Positions 5,920 through 14,157 are shown, numbered from the stretch's first letter. The stretch is 17,629 bases of DNA from Brachyspira sp. CAG:484 (GCA_000431315.1 HF989690.1:1-17629), one strand, 5' to 3'. Notes: a model not told the origin generated them from the sequence alone. Made by a program: numbers and translations.

Positions 5920-7603
5920 CTGCCATTACCTCATCTTTTGCCAGTCTGAGGATAACCTCGACACAAAAACCGCACTCTTTATCAGAATGAAGTTTTATCT
6001 GACCCTGCATAGCCTCTACAAGCCCCTTTACAATAAACAGCCCTAAGCCGGTGCCCCGTGTTGTTCTTGTTGTATTATCATCTAGTCTTATAAATTTTTC
6101 AAATAACTTTTGAAGCTTGTCCGCAGGAATCACATCGCATTCGTTTCGTACAAAAATCCTGGCAAAATCTTCTTCCACAACACCATCAACTGTAATCTGT
6201 GTGTCCGGATAGGCATATTTAACCGCATTTTCAATAAGGTTTACAAACACCTGCTCAAGCCTGTTCTTATCACCAAGAACATTGGCAAAGTCTTCCTTTA
6301 TATTAATCACAATCTCTTTATTTTCTTTATTTTTTACAAGCAGCCTTGCAGTTTCCATAACTTCCGGCAGCCATACAGATTCTTCATTTGTTCTCAGGCG
6401 CATCCCTTCTATGTCAGGAATTGTAAGCAAATCTTCAATAAGACGTTTAAGCCTTTCTGATTGTTCTTTAATTATTCTCAAAGACTTATGTCTTGTTTCT
6501 TCATCAATTTTTATATCCTGTCTTAACAGCCTTGAGGTATACCCCTGAATACTTGTTAGAGGAGTGCGCAGTTCATGGCTTACCGTATCAATAAGATTTG
6601 TACGAAACTCATTAAGCTTTTTCAATTCAATGTTATTTTTCTTTAACTGAAGGTAAGATTTATGAATCTCGCCCGCCATACGGTTAAATTCAAATGCCAG
6701 AAACACAATCTCATGAGGTGTAAATGCAGTTGTCAAAAGTCTTATCTGACGCTCGTAATTCCCTTTGGAAATAGCAATGATACCCTTAAACAGCTGTCTG
6801 ATATTTATATAAAGATAATAGATATAAAGTGCAGTAACAAAAATAATTACAAGTATAGCAAACAAAATTGATAAAATAATCTTTGCTCTGTTTTCGTTAA
6901 TTGTTCTGTTAGTAACTTTTTCTGTTGTATTTACAATAATTGTAATAGCAGGGTTTTTCTTATGCACATAGACAAGAGGCTGGTTCTTTACATCCCCGAA
7001 AATAACCGGCGTATCCACCTTCATCTTTTGTGGAAGCAGAGCAAGCGTTTCTTTAAAAACGCTGTCTGTATAATTATGTGATGCAATCAGTTTGCCGTCA
7101 TCTGTCATTACATAAATCTGGCGCGCATCATCTTTTAGCGACTGAAAGAGTTCATCCTGCAAGCTTTCCAGAGTGTAAGTAGCTACAAGAAAACTTTTGC
7201 TGTCCAGAGGAATTGAAACTGTTGCTTTATTATATTTAAGATTTTCATTATGGATTGCTTCCAGCTCCTGTTTTGATTTTACAATTTCAATTTTTTCACA
7301 GTTATCAAAACTTGACGAAATTGTCTTCAAATAGTTTTCTCTCTGACGAAAGCTTGGCAGATACTTTAGAGAAAAAGCAATCTGTTCAAGATTACCGTTA
7401 ATTGTATTTGAGAAAAAATCAATCTCATCAGATACCATATTAGCTATAAGAACAGCTGATTCTCTAAGTTGATAACGCATTGCATGCTGGTTTACATTAT
7501 TGATAATAAACCCGCTGACTGTCATCGGAATTAATACAGAAAAAAGAAATACAATTCCTATTTGTTCAACAATCTTCAATCTTTTAAATTTAAAAAATCT
7601 CAT
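5912..7603 (-). CDS. Membrane sensor histidine kinase
   Basis: A 563-residue kinase. A membrane helix at about 14-36 precedes an extracytoplasmic sensor of about 200 residues (37-240). A second helix (about 241-266) is followed by a HAMP-like linker (about 267-320), HisKA with SHELRTPLTS (His343) and HATPase_c with LIENAVKY (Asn459) and GTGLGL (517-522). The G1 box, normally DxGxG, reads RNECDVIP (486-493), so ATP binding or autophosphorylation may be unusual. The ATG follows the OmpR-type regulator stop by two bases, so that regulator is the natural partner. The next gene, TadA-like, starts inside its 3' end. The ligand is unknown. The sensor lies between two helices, as in many envelope-stress kinases. 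Confidence 0.88.
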   Translation of the reverse strand: MRFFKFKRLKIVEQIGIVFLFSVLIPMTVSGFIINNVNQHAMRYQLRESAVLIANMVSDEIDFFSNTINGNLEQIAFSLKYLPSFRQRENYLKTISSSFDNCEKIEIVKSKQELEAIHNENLKYNKATVSIPLDSKSFLVATYTLESLQDELFQSLKDDARQIYVMTDDGKLIASHNYTDSVFKETLALLPQKMKVDTPVIFGDVKNQPLVYVHKKNPAITIIVNTTEKVTNRTINENRAKIILSILFAILVIIFVTALYIYYLYINIRQLFKGIIAISKGNYERQIRLLTTAFTPHEIVFLAFEFNRMAGEIHKSYLQLKKNNIELKKLNEFRTNLIDTVSHELRTPLTSIQGYTSRLLRQDIKIDEETRHKSLRIIKEQSERLKRLIEDLLTIPDIEGMRLRTNEESVWLPEVMETARLLVKNKENKEIVINIKEDFANVLGDKNRLEQVFVNLIENAVKYAYPDTQITVDGVVEEDFARIFVRNECDVIPADKLQKLFEKFIRLDDNTTRTTRGTGLGLFIVKGLVEAMQGQIKLHSDKECGFCVEVILRLAKDEVMAGA

Positions 7604-7605
7604 AC

Positions 7606-8322
7606 TTAACCTTCCGCAAACGGAGTAAGCTTATATCCGACATTAGTTACAGTATGCAAATATCTTGGTTTTTTAGCATCAGGTTCAATCTTATTACGCA
7701 AGCCTCCGACATGAACCCTAAGCATTCTAACGTCCTCATTGCTGTCATAACCCCATACCTCATCAAGAAGGGTCGCAAGAGTAACAGGATTATTAAAATG
7801 CTGCATAAGGCTGTACAAAATCTCAAACTCTGTAGGTGTTAATTTAGTTTTTTTATTTACAACAATGCACTCAAGAGTTTCAGGGAATATTTGAATATCT
7901 CCTGCATGAAGAATTTCATCGGAAAGCGACGTTGTATCTTCTTCCATGTTATTTCTTCGCAAAAGCACTTTTATTCTCAAAAGTACCTCCTGAATATCAA
8001 AAGGCTTTACCAGATAATCATCAGCACCGCAGTCAAACCCTTCTGTCTTATCATCAATAGTTCCCTTTGCGGTCAGCATTAAAATAGGTATAGCAAGCTT
8101 TGCCTGCCTGATATTTTTTGCAACATCAAACCCGTTCATCTTAGGCATCATTACATCAAGCAGAATTAAATCATACGAGTTATTCAAAGCCTTGTTCAGA
8201 CCTTCCAGACCATCACGCGCGGTATCTACAAAGTAGCCGCTCTGTGAAACGTCAAATTCAAGCAGTTCTCTTATTTCATCGTCATCGTCAACTATCAAAA
8301 TTCGTTTTTGAATATTACTCAT
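7606..8322 (-). CDS. OmpR/PhoB-family response regulator
   Basis: A 238-residue DNA-binding regulator. The receiver domain (1-120) has acidic Asp12-15, phosphoacceptor Asp56 in DLILLDVMMP, Thr84 in LMLTA and Lys106 in LVKPFD, so it is complete. The winged helix (about 138-235) has LTPTEFEILYSL and RMLRVHVGGLRNKIE, typical of the OmpR/PhoB class. It is the first gene of a four-gene operon with its probable kinase two bases downstream. A sigma70-like promoter sits just upstream. GAGG lies only four bases before the ATG, which is tight, but no better start is available. The regulon cannot be read from this window. Confidence 0.93.
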   Translation of the reverse strand: MSNIQKRILIVDDDDEIRELLEFDVSQSGYFVDTARDGLEGLNKALNNSYDLILLDVMMPKMNGFDVAKNIRQAKLAIPILMLTAKGTIDDKTEGFDCGADDYLVKPFDIQEVLLRIKVLLRRNNMEEDTTSLSDEILHAGDIQIFPETLECIVVNKKTKLTPTEFEILYSLMQHFNNPVTLATLLDEVWGYDSNEDVRMLRVHVGGLRNKIEPDAKKPRYLHTVTNVGYKLTPFAEG

Positions 8323-8342
8323 ATGACCTCACTTTTTAAATA

Positions 8343-8371
8343 ATTTTATAAGATTTTATTCTTTTTTTCAA
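8343..8371 (-). promoter_or_regulatory. Promoter of the regulator-kinase operon
   Basis: On the minus strand: -35 TTGAAA (8371-8366), a 17-base spacer, and -10 TAAAAT (8348-8343). Each box matches consensus at five of six positions. The predicted start is near 8336, leaving a leader of about 14 bases. Confidence 0.6.
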
Positions 8372-8383
8372 GAAATTATAAAG

Positions 8384-8427
8384 AAAAACTAAGAAAGAAC
8401 CGGCAAAATCATTACCGGTTCTTTTTT
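8384..8427. terminator. Terminator hairpin after the zinc-ribbon gene
   Basis: AAAGAACCGG (8394-8403) pairs perfectly with CCGGTTCTTT (8415-8424), giving a 10-bp stem with an 11-base loop. Read on the minus strand it follows the zinc-ribbon stop and is trailed by a T-rich stretch. On the plus strand a T-run also follows, so it can work both ways. Confidence 0.75.
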
Positions 8428-8461
8428 CAAAACTTTATTATATTATTTAATTTTAAATATA

Positions 8462-8740
8462 TTAAACTTCTGATGCTACCTGGCTGAAGCAGTCTTTGCA
8501 ATAAACTTCTTTACCTGGTATAGGTTTGAACGGAACTTGTGTTTGAGCGCCGCATTTTGAACAAACAGCATCATACATTCTTCTTTGTCTTCTGTTGTTC
8601 TGTCTGCGTTTTTTTCTGCAATCCGGGCATCTTTTCGGCTTGTTTACAAGTCCTTTTTCTGCATAGAATTCCTGCTCGCCCACTGTGAAGACAAATTCTG
8701 CTCCGCAGTCTTCACATACTAGTTTTTCATCTTGGTACAT
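8462..8740 (-). CDS. Small double zinc-ribbon protein
   Basis: A 92-residue cytoplasmic protein with two CxxC...CxxC zinc ribbons: Cys9/12/38/41 and Cys60/63/81/84. The first is joined by EFVFTVGEQEFYAEKGL, typical of the zinc-binding domain Pfam calls zf-trcl. The second contains QTQVPFKPIPGKEVYCKDCF. Between them lies a very basic stretch (KKRRQNNRRQRRM, about 43-55) that could bind nucleic acid. Proteins like this are common in several bacterial phyla but I know of no established function. AGGAGA stands nine bases before the ATG. It has its own good promoter, so it may be expressed apart from the HD-GYP gene upstream. Zinc binding is near certain, the role unknown. Confidence 0.85.
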   Translation of the reverse strand: MYQDEKLVCEDCGAEFVFTVGEQEFYAEKGLVNKPKRCPDCRKKRRQNNRRQRRMYDAVCSKCGAQTQVPFKPIPGKEVYCKDCFSQVASEV

Positions 8741-8795
8741 TTTTGCGTTCTCCTGATTTAGTACTTCTAAGGAATCTTAATATCCTTATCAGCTC

Positions 8796-8824
8796 ATTAT
8801 ACTCTATATCGCAAAATTATGCAA
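8796..8824 (-). promoter_or_regulatory. Promoter of the zinc-ribbon gene
   Basis: On the minus strand: -35 TTGCAT (8824-8819), a 17-base spacer, and a perfect -10 TATAAT (8801-8796). It gives a leader of about 50 bases. It lies between the HD-GYP stop and the zinc-ribbon start. Confidence 0.65.
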
Positions 8825-8852
8825 GTGGTTATTGTCCAAACGCCTGATATTT

Positions 8853-10835
8853 CTATATTATAGTCGACAATGAAGGTGCAATTGAAATAAAATGCCGTAC
8901 CAGATCTCTATCCCAGAGTTTACCGGCTCCGTCTTTTAATATTTCACAGGCTTTATCAATACTCATACCTTTTCTATATGGTCTGTCGCTTATGAGAGCA
9001 TGGAAGGTATCGGCTACGGCAACAATTCTTGCAGCCAGAGGAATTTCATCGCCTTTAAGTTTTTCCGGATAACCTGAGCCGTCAATATGTTCGTGGTGAT
9101 ATTTTACTATAGGGATTAAATCTCTAAGAGCTTCGTTAGGCATAAGAACCTTTTCAGCACCTATTACAGGGTGCTGCTTCATAATCTCCCATTCTTCGCC
9201 TTCAAGCTTGCCGGGTTTTTTCAGAACATTTTCAGGAATACCTATTTTGCCTACATCATGGAGCAGGGCTCCCAGTGTAATTCTCTGGACTTCATCTTCA
9301 GGAAGATTAATAGCTCTTGCAAGTGCTTCAGAGTATCTTGAAACAGATGTAGAATGACCTTTAGTGTAAGGGTCTTTTGCATCAATAGCACCTGCAAGCG
9401 AATTTGCAAGTTCCATTAAGTGATTTTGCGAGATAATTTGTTCACTGTTGAATTTGTGAACAAGTTCTTCTTCAAAGTTTATTCCAAGCTGAGCATGGCG
9501 TTTTGCAATAACTTCTGCAAAAGAATTAAGAGCGGCATCGTCCCAGAAATTAAAATCTGAAGAGCTTACTATTGCAGACATGCCTTCTTTGTAGCCTCTT
9601 GCTTTTGAAATATAAACAGCCTGTTCTGTTAAAATAAGAAGTTTTTCCTGATCCTGTGTTGATTCCGGATAAGTTGAAATTCCGACCGAAACTTTAACAG
9701 GTCCCACATCATCAACAAAGCAGCAGGAGAGGGTGTATGTTATATATTCAGCAAGATATTTTGCATCAGCGGTGGTAGTATTAGGAAGAATTATAGCTAT
9801 CTCATCGCTGCCGTATCTGCCTGCTTTATCAGTTGAACGCATATTCTGTTTAACTTTCTCGGCAAGAAGCTTAATCACTTCATCACCCTTAGCGTGCCCA
9901 AGCTCTCTATTGATTTTGGAAATATTATTTATGTCAAACATAACAATGGAAAGGTCCGTTCCGTTCTGGGCAGATTTTTGTATTTCGCCGGCAAGAACTT
10001 CCTGAAATCCTCTGTGGTTATATAATCCCGTCAGAGTATCGGTATTGGCATACATATTAGTTTTTTCAAGCAGGTCAATATTATGAATAAACATTGCAGC
10101 ATAATTTGCAATAAAGGACAAAAATCCCATATTACAATCAAGATTTTCTTTGCCTAAAATCATTACCCCTACAGTCTGGTTGATAGAAACCAGAGGGAGA
10201 ACAATAGCCGAAGAATCCGGTGTGTATGGAATATTTAAAAATTTATTATTGTTTTTAAGCACAGCTGCGGATGTCTTGAAGCATTCCACCACAGGATTTT
10301 CACTATCAGATAAAAAAATCTTGGATGAGTATGTTCCGCCCATCTTGTTTAAAAGTTTCAAATTTATACATTTAGATTTTTCGTGAAAAACCCCAAACGC
10401 TGTAAATATACAGTTCAGCTTCTCTACAAATACATTGTGTAATACAGTAAACAGGTCATGCGTTGTCTTTTTATTCTGCAAAGATAAATTCAGATACTGT
10501 ATAAGCTCTGAATAATCTACAACTTTGCCGGCAGAAAGGGAATTTGTTAAATACCCCCCATATAGTTTGTTGGAAGTTTTGCTTACAGTAAAGTTATTAA
10601 TACGGGCTACAATACCGGAATCTCGTGTCAACGGATTGCTGATGGCAGGTTTCAGCTCTGAAATTTTTGATGGTGAGGCAGCCGTAGTTTTTTTGCGTCT
10701 GGCAGGAACTTTTTTCTTTTCTATTACATCAGGTGCGCTATTCTTTGCAATAGGATTTGAAACCCTGATTGTTTGAGGGTTTTTAGACACTTCATCCATT
10801 ATTTCTTTATTTTCTTGTTTCAGATTTTTTTCCAA
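8853..10835 (-). CDS. GAF - GGDEF - HD-GYP c-di-GMP phosphodiesterase
   Basis: A 660-residue cytoplasmic protein. The first 80 residues are basic and low-complexity. A GAF-like sensor (about 120-255) is followed by a GGDEF domain (about 262-420) and an HD-GYP domain (about 465-640). HD-GYP motifs are intact: HDVGKIG (526-532) and HHEHIDGSGYP (580-590), so hydrolysis of c-di-GMP is likely. The GGDEF domain keeps DTLTGLYNHRGF and Asp301 in FDINN, but the signature is YGSDEI (341-346) rather than GGDEF, so it may only bind GTP or be inactive. The start is TTG at 10835-10833 with AGG seven bases upstream; an ATG 12 codons later is an alternative. The upstream region has inverted ATTGT/ACAAT sites. 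Confidence 0.88.
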   Translation of the reverse strand: MEKNLKQENKEIMDEVSKNPQTIRVSNPIAKNSAPDVIEKKKVPARRKKTTAASPSKISELKPAISNPLTRDSGIVARINNFTVSKTSNKLYGGYLTNSLSAGKVVDYSELIQYLNLSLQNKKTTHDLFTVLHNVFVEKLNCIFTAFGVFHEKSKCINLKLLNKMGGTYSSKIFLSDSENPVVECFKTSAAVLKNNNKFLNIPYTPDSSAIVLPLVSINQTVGVMILGKENLDCNMGFLSFIANYAAMFIHNIDLLEKTNMYANTDTLTGLYNHRGFQEVLAGEIQKSAQNGTDLSIVMFDINNISKINRELGHAKGDEVIKLLAEKVKQNMRSTDKAGRYGSDEIAIILPNTTTADAKYLAEYITYTLSCCFVDDVGPVKVSVGISTYPESTQDQEKLLILTEQAVYISKARGYKEGMSAIVSSSDFNFWDDAALNSFAEVIAKRHAQLGINFEEELVHKFNSEQIISQNHLMELANSLAGAIDAKDPYTKGHSTSVSRYSEALARAINLPEDEVQRITLGALLHDVGKIGIPENVLKKPGKLEGEEWEIMKQHPVIGAEKVLMPNEALRDLIPIVKYHHEHIDGSGYPEKLKGDEIPLAARIVAVADTFHALISDRPYRKGMSIDKACEILKDGAGKLWDRDLVRHFISIAPSLSTII

Positions 10836-10883
10836 TGTTTGACCTGCCTACACCTGTTGTTTTAAAAACTATAAACATTTTTT

Positions 10884-10898
10884 ATTGTTAAATACAAT
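10884..10898. promoter_or_regulatory. Possible operator ATTGT-N5-ACAAT near the HD-GYP gene
   Basis: A perfect 5+5 palindrome with a TAAAT spacer, about 50 bases upstream of the HD-GYP start. It shares its outer half-sites with the 21-bp palindrome at 11055-11075 beside the permease gene. Confidence 0.3.
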
Positions 10899-11054
10899 GT
10901 CAAAATTAACATTACTTAAAATAATTTTACTTTATACACAATAAAATACAATACGCCATTTAGATGGCTGTATGCTGATAATGAAATCCTTTCTACCACA
11001 AAACAATTCTACTATATTTGTAGTATATCATTTTTTACTTTATTTTTAAACCCT

Positions 11055-11075
11055 ATTGTAAACATGTTTTACAAT
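11055..11075. promoter_or_regulatory. Possible operator before the permease gene
   Basis: ATTGTAAA (11055-11062) and TTTACAAT (11068-11075) form a perfect 8+8 palindrome around CATGT, 57 bases before the permease ATG. The size and symmetry suit a dimeric regulator. The regulator is not identified. Confidence 0.45.
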
Positions 11076-11132
11076 TATGTTTATGTTAGTATTGAAAAAA
11101 CTAAAGATATTCAGATAACATGGGGGTAAAAA

Positions 11133-12464
11133 ATGTTAGAAAATTTAGTATCGACGCATGGAATGCTTATTTCCGGCGCAATCTTACTCGTTGCATATAT
11201 TTTTATTGCAACTGAGAAAATTCAAAAATCCGTTGTAGCACTTGTCGGGGCTTCACTGACACTGCTTCTCGGGCTTCTTCCTTTTCACGGGCATCTTGAC
11301 AAGGAAGCCGGTGTTTATATCCGGTCGGTTTTTGATTATGTATCATTTGAAGTAATCTTTCTTCTTATCGGTATGATGATTATTGTACATATTTCAAGCC
11401 GGAGCGGGGTATTTAAATGGATGGCAGTGGAACTTTTAAAGTGTACAAAAGGACATCCGAAATTAGTTTTATTTGTACTTGCAGCATTTACAGCTGTTGC
11501 ATCGGCATTTTTAGATAACGTTACAACCGTTGTACTTATGATGCCTGTGACTTTTGTTATTGCAAAAGAATTTGACACAGACCCTGTACCGTTTTTGATT
11601 ACGGAAGTGCTTGCTTCAAATATAGGCGGAACAGCAACCCTTATCGGTGACCCGCCTAATATCATTATCGGGGCAAAAGCAGGTTTGAGTTTTATGGATT
11701 TTGTAAATGAACTTACCGGGATTATTGCATTAATCTTTATTGTGGTGGTTGCGGTTCTTACTTTTATGTTCAGAAAAAGCCTGAAAGCAACACCTGAAAA
11801 AATGGCGCATATTGCAAACCTGGATAACTCAAAGACAATTACAGACAGAAAACTTATGATAAGATCAATGATTACGCTTGTACTTGTAATACTTGGTTTT
11901 GTAACACATGATATTACAGGCATTCCGGCTTATGCGTTTGCAGTTGCCGGTGCATCTTTCCTGCTTCTATTTGAAAAGCCGAAAGAAATATACAGAGATG
12001 TAGAATGGCTGACAATATTTTTCTTTGTAGGCTTATTCATAATCATAGGCGGATTTGAGGCAAACGGCGGAATAAGCTTTTTAGCAGATAAATTGATTGA
12101 ACTTACAAACGGAAGCCTGACAGCAGCTACAATGTTCATATTGTGGGGTTCAGGAATTTTGTCCGGTATAATTGACAATATTCCTTATACAGCAACTATG
12201 GCACCTCTTATTTCACAGGTTCAGCATACAATACCATATGCAGGTACAGGTCATCATCCTCTGTGGTGGGCGCTTTCACTCGGAGCATGCCTTGGCGGAA
12301 ACCTTACAATCATCGGGGCTGCTGCTAACGTAATCGTTAGTGAAACATCAACTGTTAAAGGACATCCTATTTCATTTATGAGATTTATGAAATACGGTGC
12401 GCTTGCAACATTTATTTCACTTGCGTTAAGCTCAGTTTACCTGTATGTAAGATATTTACATTAA
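11133..12464 (+). CDS. Ion-transporter-superfamily permease (ArsB/NhaD/SLC13-like)
   Basis: A 443-residue inner-membrane protein with about eleven hydrophobic helices in two inverted halves. The halves carry matching motifs: AFLDNVTTVVLMMP (125-138) with SNIGGTATLIGDPPN (162-176), and SGIIDNIPYTATMAP (344-358) with LGACLGGNLTIIGAAANV (383-400). The paired DN and GGN/GGT-pp loops are shared by ArsB, NhaD, CitM and P-protein relatives and form the substrate site. Substrate could be sodium, arsenite or a carboxylate, and the sequence alone does not decide. The genes around it give no arsenic or citrate context. GGGGG lies about six bases before the ATG. A palindrome 57 bases upstream may regulate it. 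It ends at a strong bidirectional terminator. Confidence 0.85.
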   Translation: MLENLVSTHGMLISGAILLVAYIFIATEKIQKSVVALVGASLTLLLGLLPFHGHLDKEAGVYIRSVFDYVSFEVIFLLIGMMIIVHISSRSGVFKWMAVELLKCTKGHPKLVLFVLAAFTAVASAFLDNVTTVVLMMPVTFVIAKEFDTDPVPFLITEVLASNIGGTATLIGDPPNIIIGAKAGLSFMDFVNELTGIIALIFIVVVAVLTFMFRKSLKATPEKMAHIANLDNSKTITDRKLMIRSMITLVLVILGFVTHDITGIPAYAFAVAGASFLLLFEKPKEIYRDVEWLTIFFFVGLFIIIGGFEANGGISFLADKLIELTNGSLTAATMFILWGSGILSGIIDNIPYTATMAPLISQVQHTIPYAGTGHHPLWWALSLGACLGGNLTIIGAAANVIVSETSTVKGHPISFMRFMKYGALATFISLALSSVYLYVRYLH

Positions 12465-12488
12465 AAAAAATAAACAAATTAAAAATAA

Positions 12489-12514
12489 AGCAGGAACTCA
12501 GGTTCCTGCTTTTT
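12489..12514. terminator. Bidirectional terminator between permease and TPR genes
   Basis: AGCAGGAAC (12489-12497) pairs perfectly with GTTCCTGCT (12502-12510), loop TCAG. A T-run follows on the plus strand, and a T-rich stretch follows on the minus strand. It serves both convergent genes. Confidence 0.88.
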
Positions 12515-12521
12515 CTCTTTT

Positions 12522-13415
12522 TCATTGTGCTTCCTGTACTATCTTAATAAAGTCCATTATACCTTCATACATTTTGTAGTTTTCTTTAGCAAGTGAAAGT
12601 TTTCTTGCATATTCCAAATCCTCAATGGATTTTGCGAACTCTTCCGTAAACAGTCTGGAAAGTCCGCGCAGGAAATATGATTCCATATCTTCATTGTTGA
12701 GATCAATAGCAATAGAAAAATCCTGAACAGCGCCTTGGTAATTACTCAGATTATATCTCACGCAACCGCGGTTGTAATACGCATTTGCATAATGCTTGTT
12801 GAAATTTATAACTGCTGTATAATCCTCTTCAGCACCTTTAAAATCTTCAAGCGGCCATTTTGCACCTGCTCTGTTGTAATAGGCATCTATATTGTTAGGA
12901 TTAATTTTCAGAACTATATTAAAGTCATTGATAGCATCTTCATACTGTCCTAACTCTTTTTTGCACATGCCGCGGTTAAGATAAGCATTTTCATTCTGCG
13001 GATTATACATAAGCTCCCTGTTAAAATCCTCAATCGCATTTGTATAATCTTTCATTTCTTTAAGCGCAAGTGCACGCATATAATAAACATTTTCGGCAGC
13101 CGGGCTGACATTGAGAACACTGTTAAAATCATCTATAGCACCGGAAAAATCGCCAATCTGGGTTTTTGCAAGACCTCTTGCCCAGTATGCACTAACGCTG
13201 TTATTATCCTGTTCCAGTGATTTTGAAAAATCCGCAATTGCCCCAACATAATCTTTTATACGCGCCTTTGATAACCCGCTTCTGAAATAAACTTCAGATG
13301 ACATAGCTTCCGTTTGAGAAATTTTACCCGCAGTTTCAATTGAAAGTGCCGGAGCTGAAGAAGCGGCTAAATAAAGGGCTGTAATTGCATACATAACAAT
13401 TATTTTTTTTCTCAA
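12522..13415 (-). CDS. Exported TPR-repeat protein
   Basis: A 297-residue protein with an N-terminal signal peptide (RKK, then a hydrophobic MYAITALYLAA core ending near APALS). About seven 34-residue tetratricopeptide repeats follow, each of the form AYxNRGxxKxxLxxYxxAIxDFxxxLxxNPxN. TPR arrays bind partner proteins, so this is probably a periplasmic or membrane-attached scaffold. The start is TTG at 13415-13413, with AGGAGA eight bases upstream. An ATG at 13454 in the same frame has no ribosome site and would spoil the signal peptide. The 5' leader of about 75 bases has a perfect hairpin (13451-13470) behind an extended -10 promoter. It converges on the permease gene at a shared terminator. 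The partner is unknown. Confidence 0.82.
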   Translation of the reverse strand: MRKKIIVMYAITALYLAASSAPALSIETAGKISQTEAMSSEVYFRSGLSKARIKDYVGAIADFSKSLEQDNNSVSAYWARGLAKTQIGDFSGAIDDFNSVLNVSPAAENVYYMRALALKEMKDYTNAIEDFNRELMYNPQNENAYLNRGMCKKELGQYEDAINDFNIVLKINPNNIDAYYNRAGAKWPLEDFKGAEEDYTAVINFNKHYANAYYNRGCVRYNLSNYQGAVQDFSIAIDLNNEDMESYFLRGLSRLFTEEFAKSIEDLEYARKLSLAKENYKMYEGIMDFIKIVQEAQ

Positions 13416-13450
13416 TGTGAGTTTCTCCTGATATTTGGGGTTAAAATATG

Positions 13451-13470
13451 CCATAAGAGAATACTTATGG
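13451..13470 (-). promoter_or_regulatory. Hairpin in the TPR gene leader
   Basis: CCATAAG (13451-13457) and CTTATGG (13464-13470) form a perfect 7-bp stem around AGAATA. It lies between the promoter and the ribosome site of the TPR gene. It may be a protein-binding site or an RNA stem. Confidence 0.35.
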
Positions 13471-13496
13471 TTTATGGGGTAATATCAACATAGATA

Positions 13497-13505
13497 ATTA
13501 TATCA
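13497..13505 (-). promoter_or_regulatory. Extended -10 promoter of the TPR gene
   Basis: On the minus strand TGATATAAT, identical to the extended -10 of the prepilin gene. The -35 is poor. It predicts a start near 13490 and a leader of about 75 bases. Confidence 0.5.
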
Positions 13506-13548
13506 TAAACATATAAAATTGGAAAGTATTTTATATTCATAGGATATA

Positions 13549-14157
13549 CTAAAACCAATCAATTAAAGTCCTGATTTCACCTGCCTCAAGGGCATATTTT
13601 TCTGCTAAATCACTATTTAGCCAAGTGGTTATATTTAAATTTTTCTTAACAGGATTCTGCAGGTTAACCATGCCTGTAGATTTGTCAAAAACTTCACAGT
13701 AGTTCAGCCCGGAATTAGCGCATTCAGGCAGAATAATCCGCCCTTCCCTGAGATACGCAAGCCCGAACATGCGGCATGTTAGCCCCCGCCGTGAATAAAG
13801 CGAACAGAGATTATTAATAAGAAAAGGACATTTATATAAAAACCTTGCAGACCCAACATCACAGATGCCGCCGGAAGTTTGCCTGCTTTTATTGGAGCCG
13901 GCTGCAGAGTTGTAGAAGTTTTCTTTTTGAAGCTTTATCTGCCTGATATTTTCCCTGATAGCGTCACGCGTATCTTTTGGCAGGCCTTGAAATCCCTGCA
14001 TCAAATACTCAGCCTCCAGACGGGAAAACGGATATTCCCCCAAAGTACAGCAGTCAACACAGCCCTGACGGCATTTGATGTATTGCTGCTGGTCTTTGAA
14101 ATACCCGTTAAGTTCCCGGTCAACCTCTTTTAAAAATTCTTCATACCTCTTAAGCAT
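13549..14157 (-). CDS. YkgJ-type cysteine-cluster protein
   Basis: A 202-residue soluble protein with a Cys-rich metal-binding core. It begins CRQGCVDCC (Cys29, 33, 36, 37) and continues with Cys99, 110, 118, 128, 146 and 154, including the run YKCPFLINNLCSLYSRRGLTCR. This arrangement is that of the YkgJ/CxxCxxCC family, which is thought to bind zinc or an iron-sulfur cluster; no reaction is established. The start overlaps the stop of the ArnT-like gene by one base (TAATG), so the two are translated together. That link could mean a role in envelope modification, but the pairing may be coincidental. The family is fairly sure, the function open. Confidence 0.8.
   Translation of the reverse strand: MLKRYEEFLKEVDRELNGYFKDQQQYIKCRQGCVDCCTLGEYPFSRLEAEYLMQGFQGLPKDTRDAIRENIRQIKLQKENFYNSAAGSNKSRQTSGGICDVGSARFLYKCPFLINNLCSLYSRRGLTCRMFGLAYLREGRIILPECANSGLNYCEVFDKSTGMVNLQNPVKKNLNITTWLNSDLAEKYALEAGEIRTLIDWF

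Larger units (their letters stand above)
10836..11132. other. Divergent intergenic region with palindromes
   Basis: A 297-base AT-rich gap between the HD-GYP gene (minus) and the permease gene (plus). It holds two ATTGT/ACAAT palindromes listed separately and a hairpin of ATACGCCAT with ATGGC and GTAT (10951-10959 with 10964-10973, one bulged T, loop TTAG). It also has a small TACTA/TAGTA inverted repeat near 11010-11026. On the minus strand TTGACA is present but no well-spaced -10. I see no reading frame and no known riboswitch. Confidence 0.5.

Noticed and set aside
10951..10973. Hairpin in the permease upstream gap as a known riboswitch
   Set aside because: I could not match it to any known transporter-linked riboswitch consensus, and it lacks a following terminator or ribosome-site switch.
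11336..11923. 195-codon open frame on the minus strand inside the permease gene
   Set aside because: It lies antisense to a well-supported membrane protein with clear family motifs and its low-complexity Ser/Thr/Ile composition is typical of a shadow frame.
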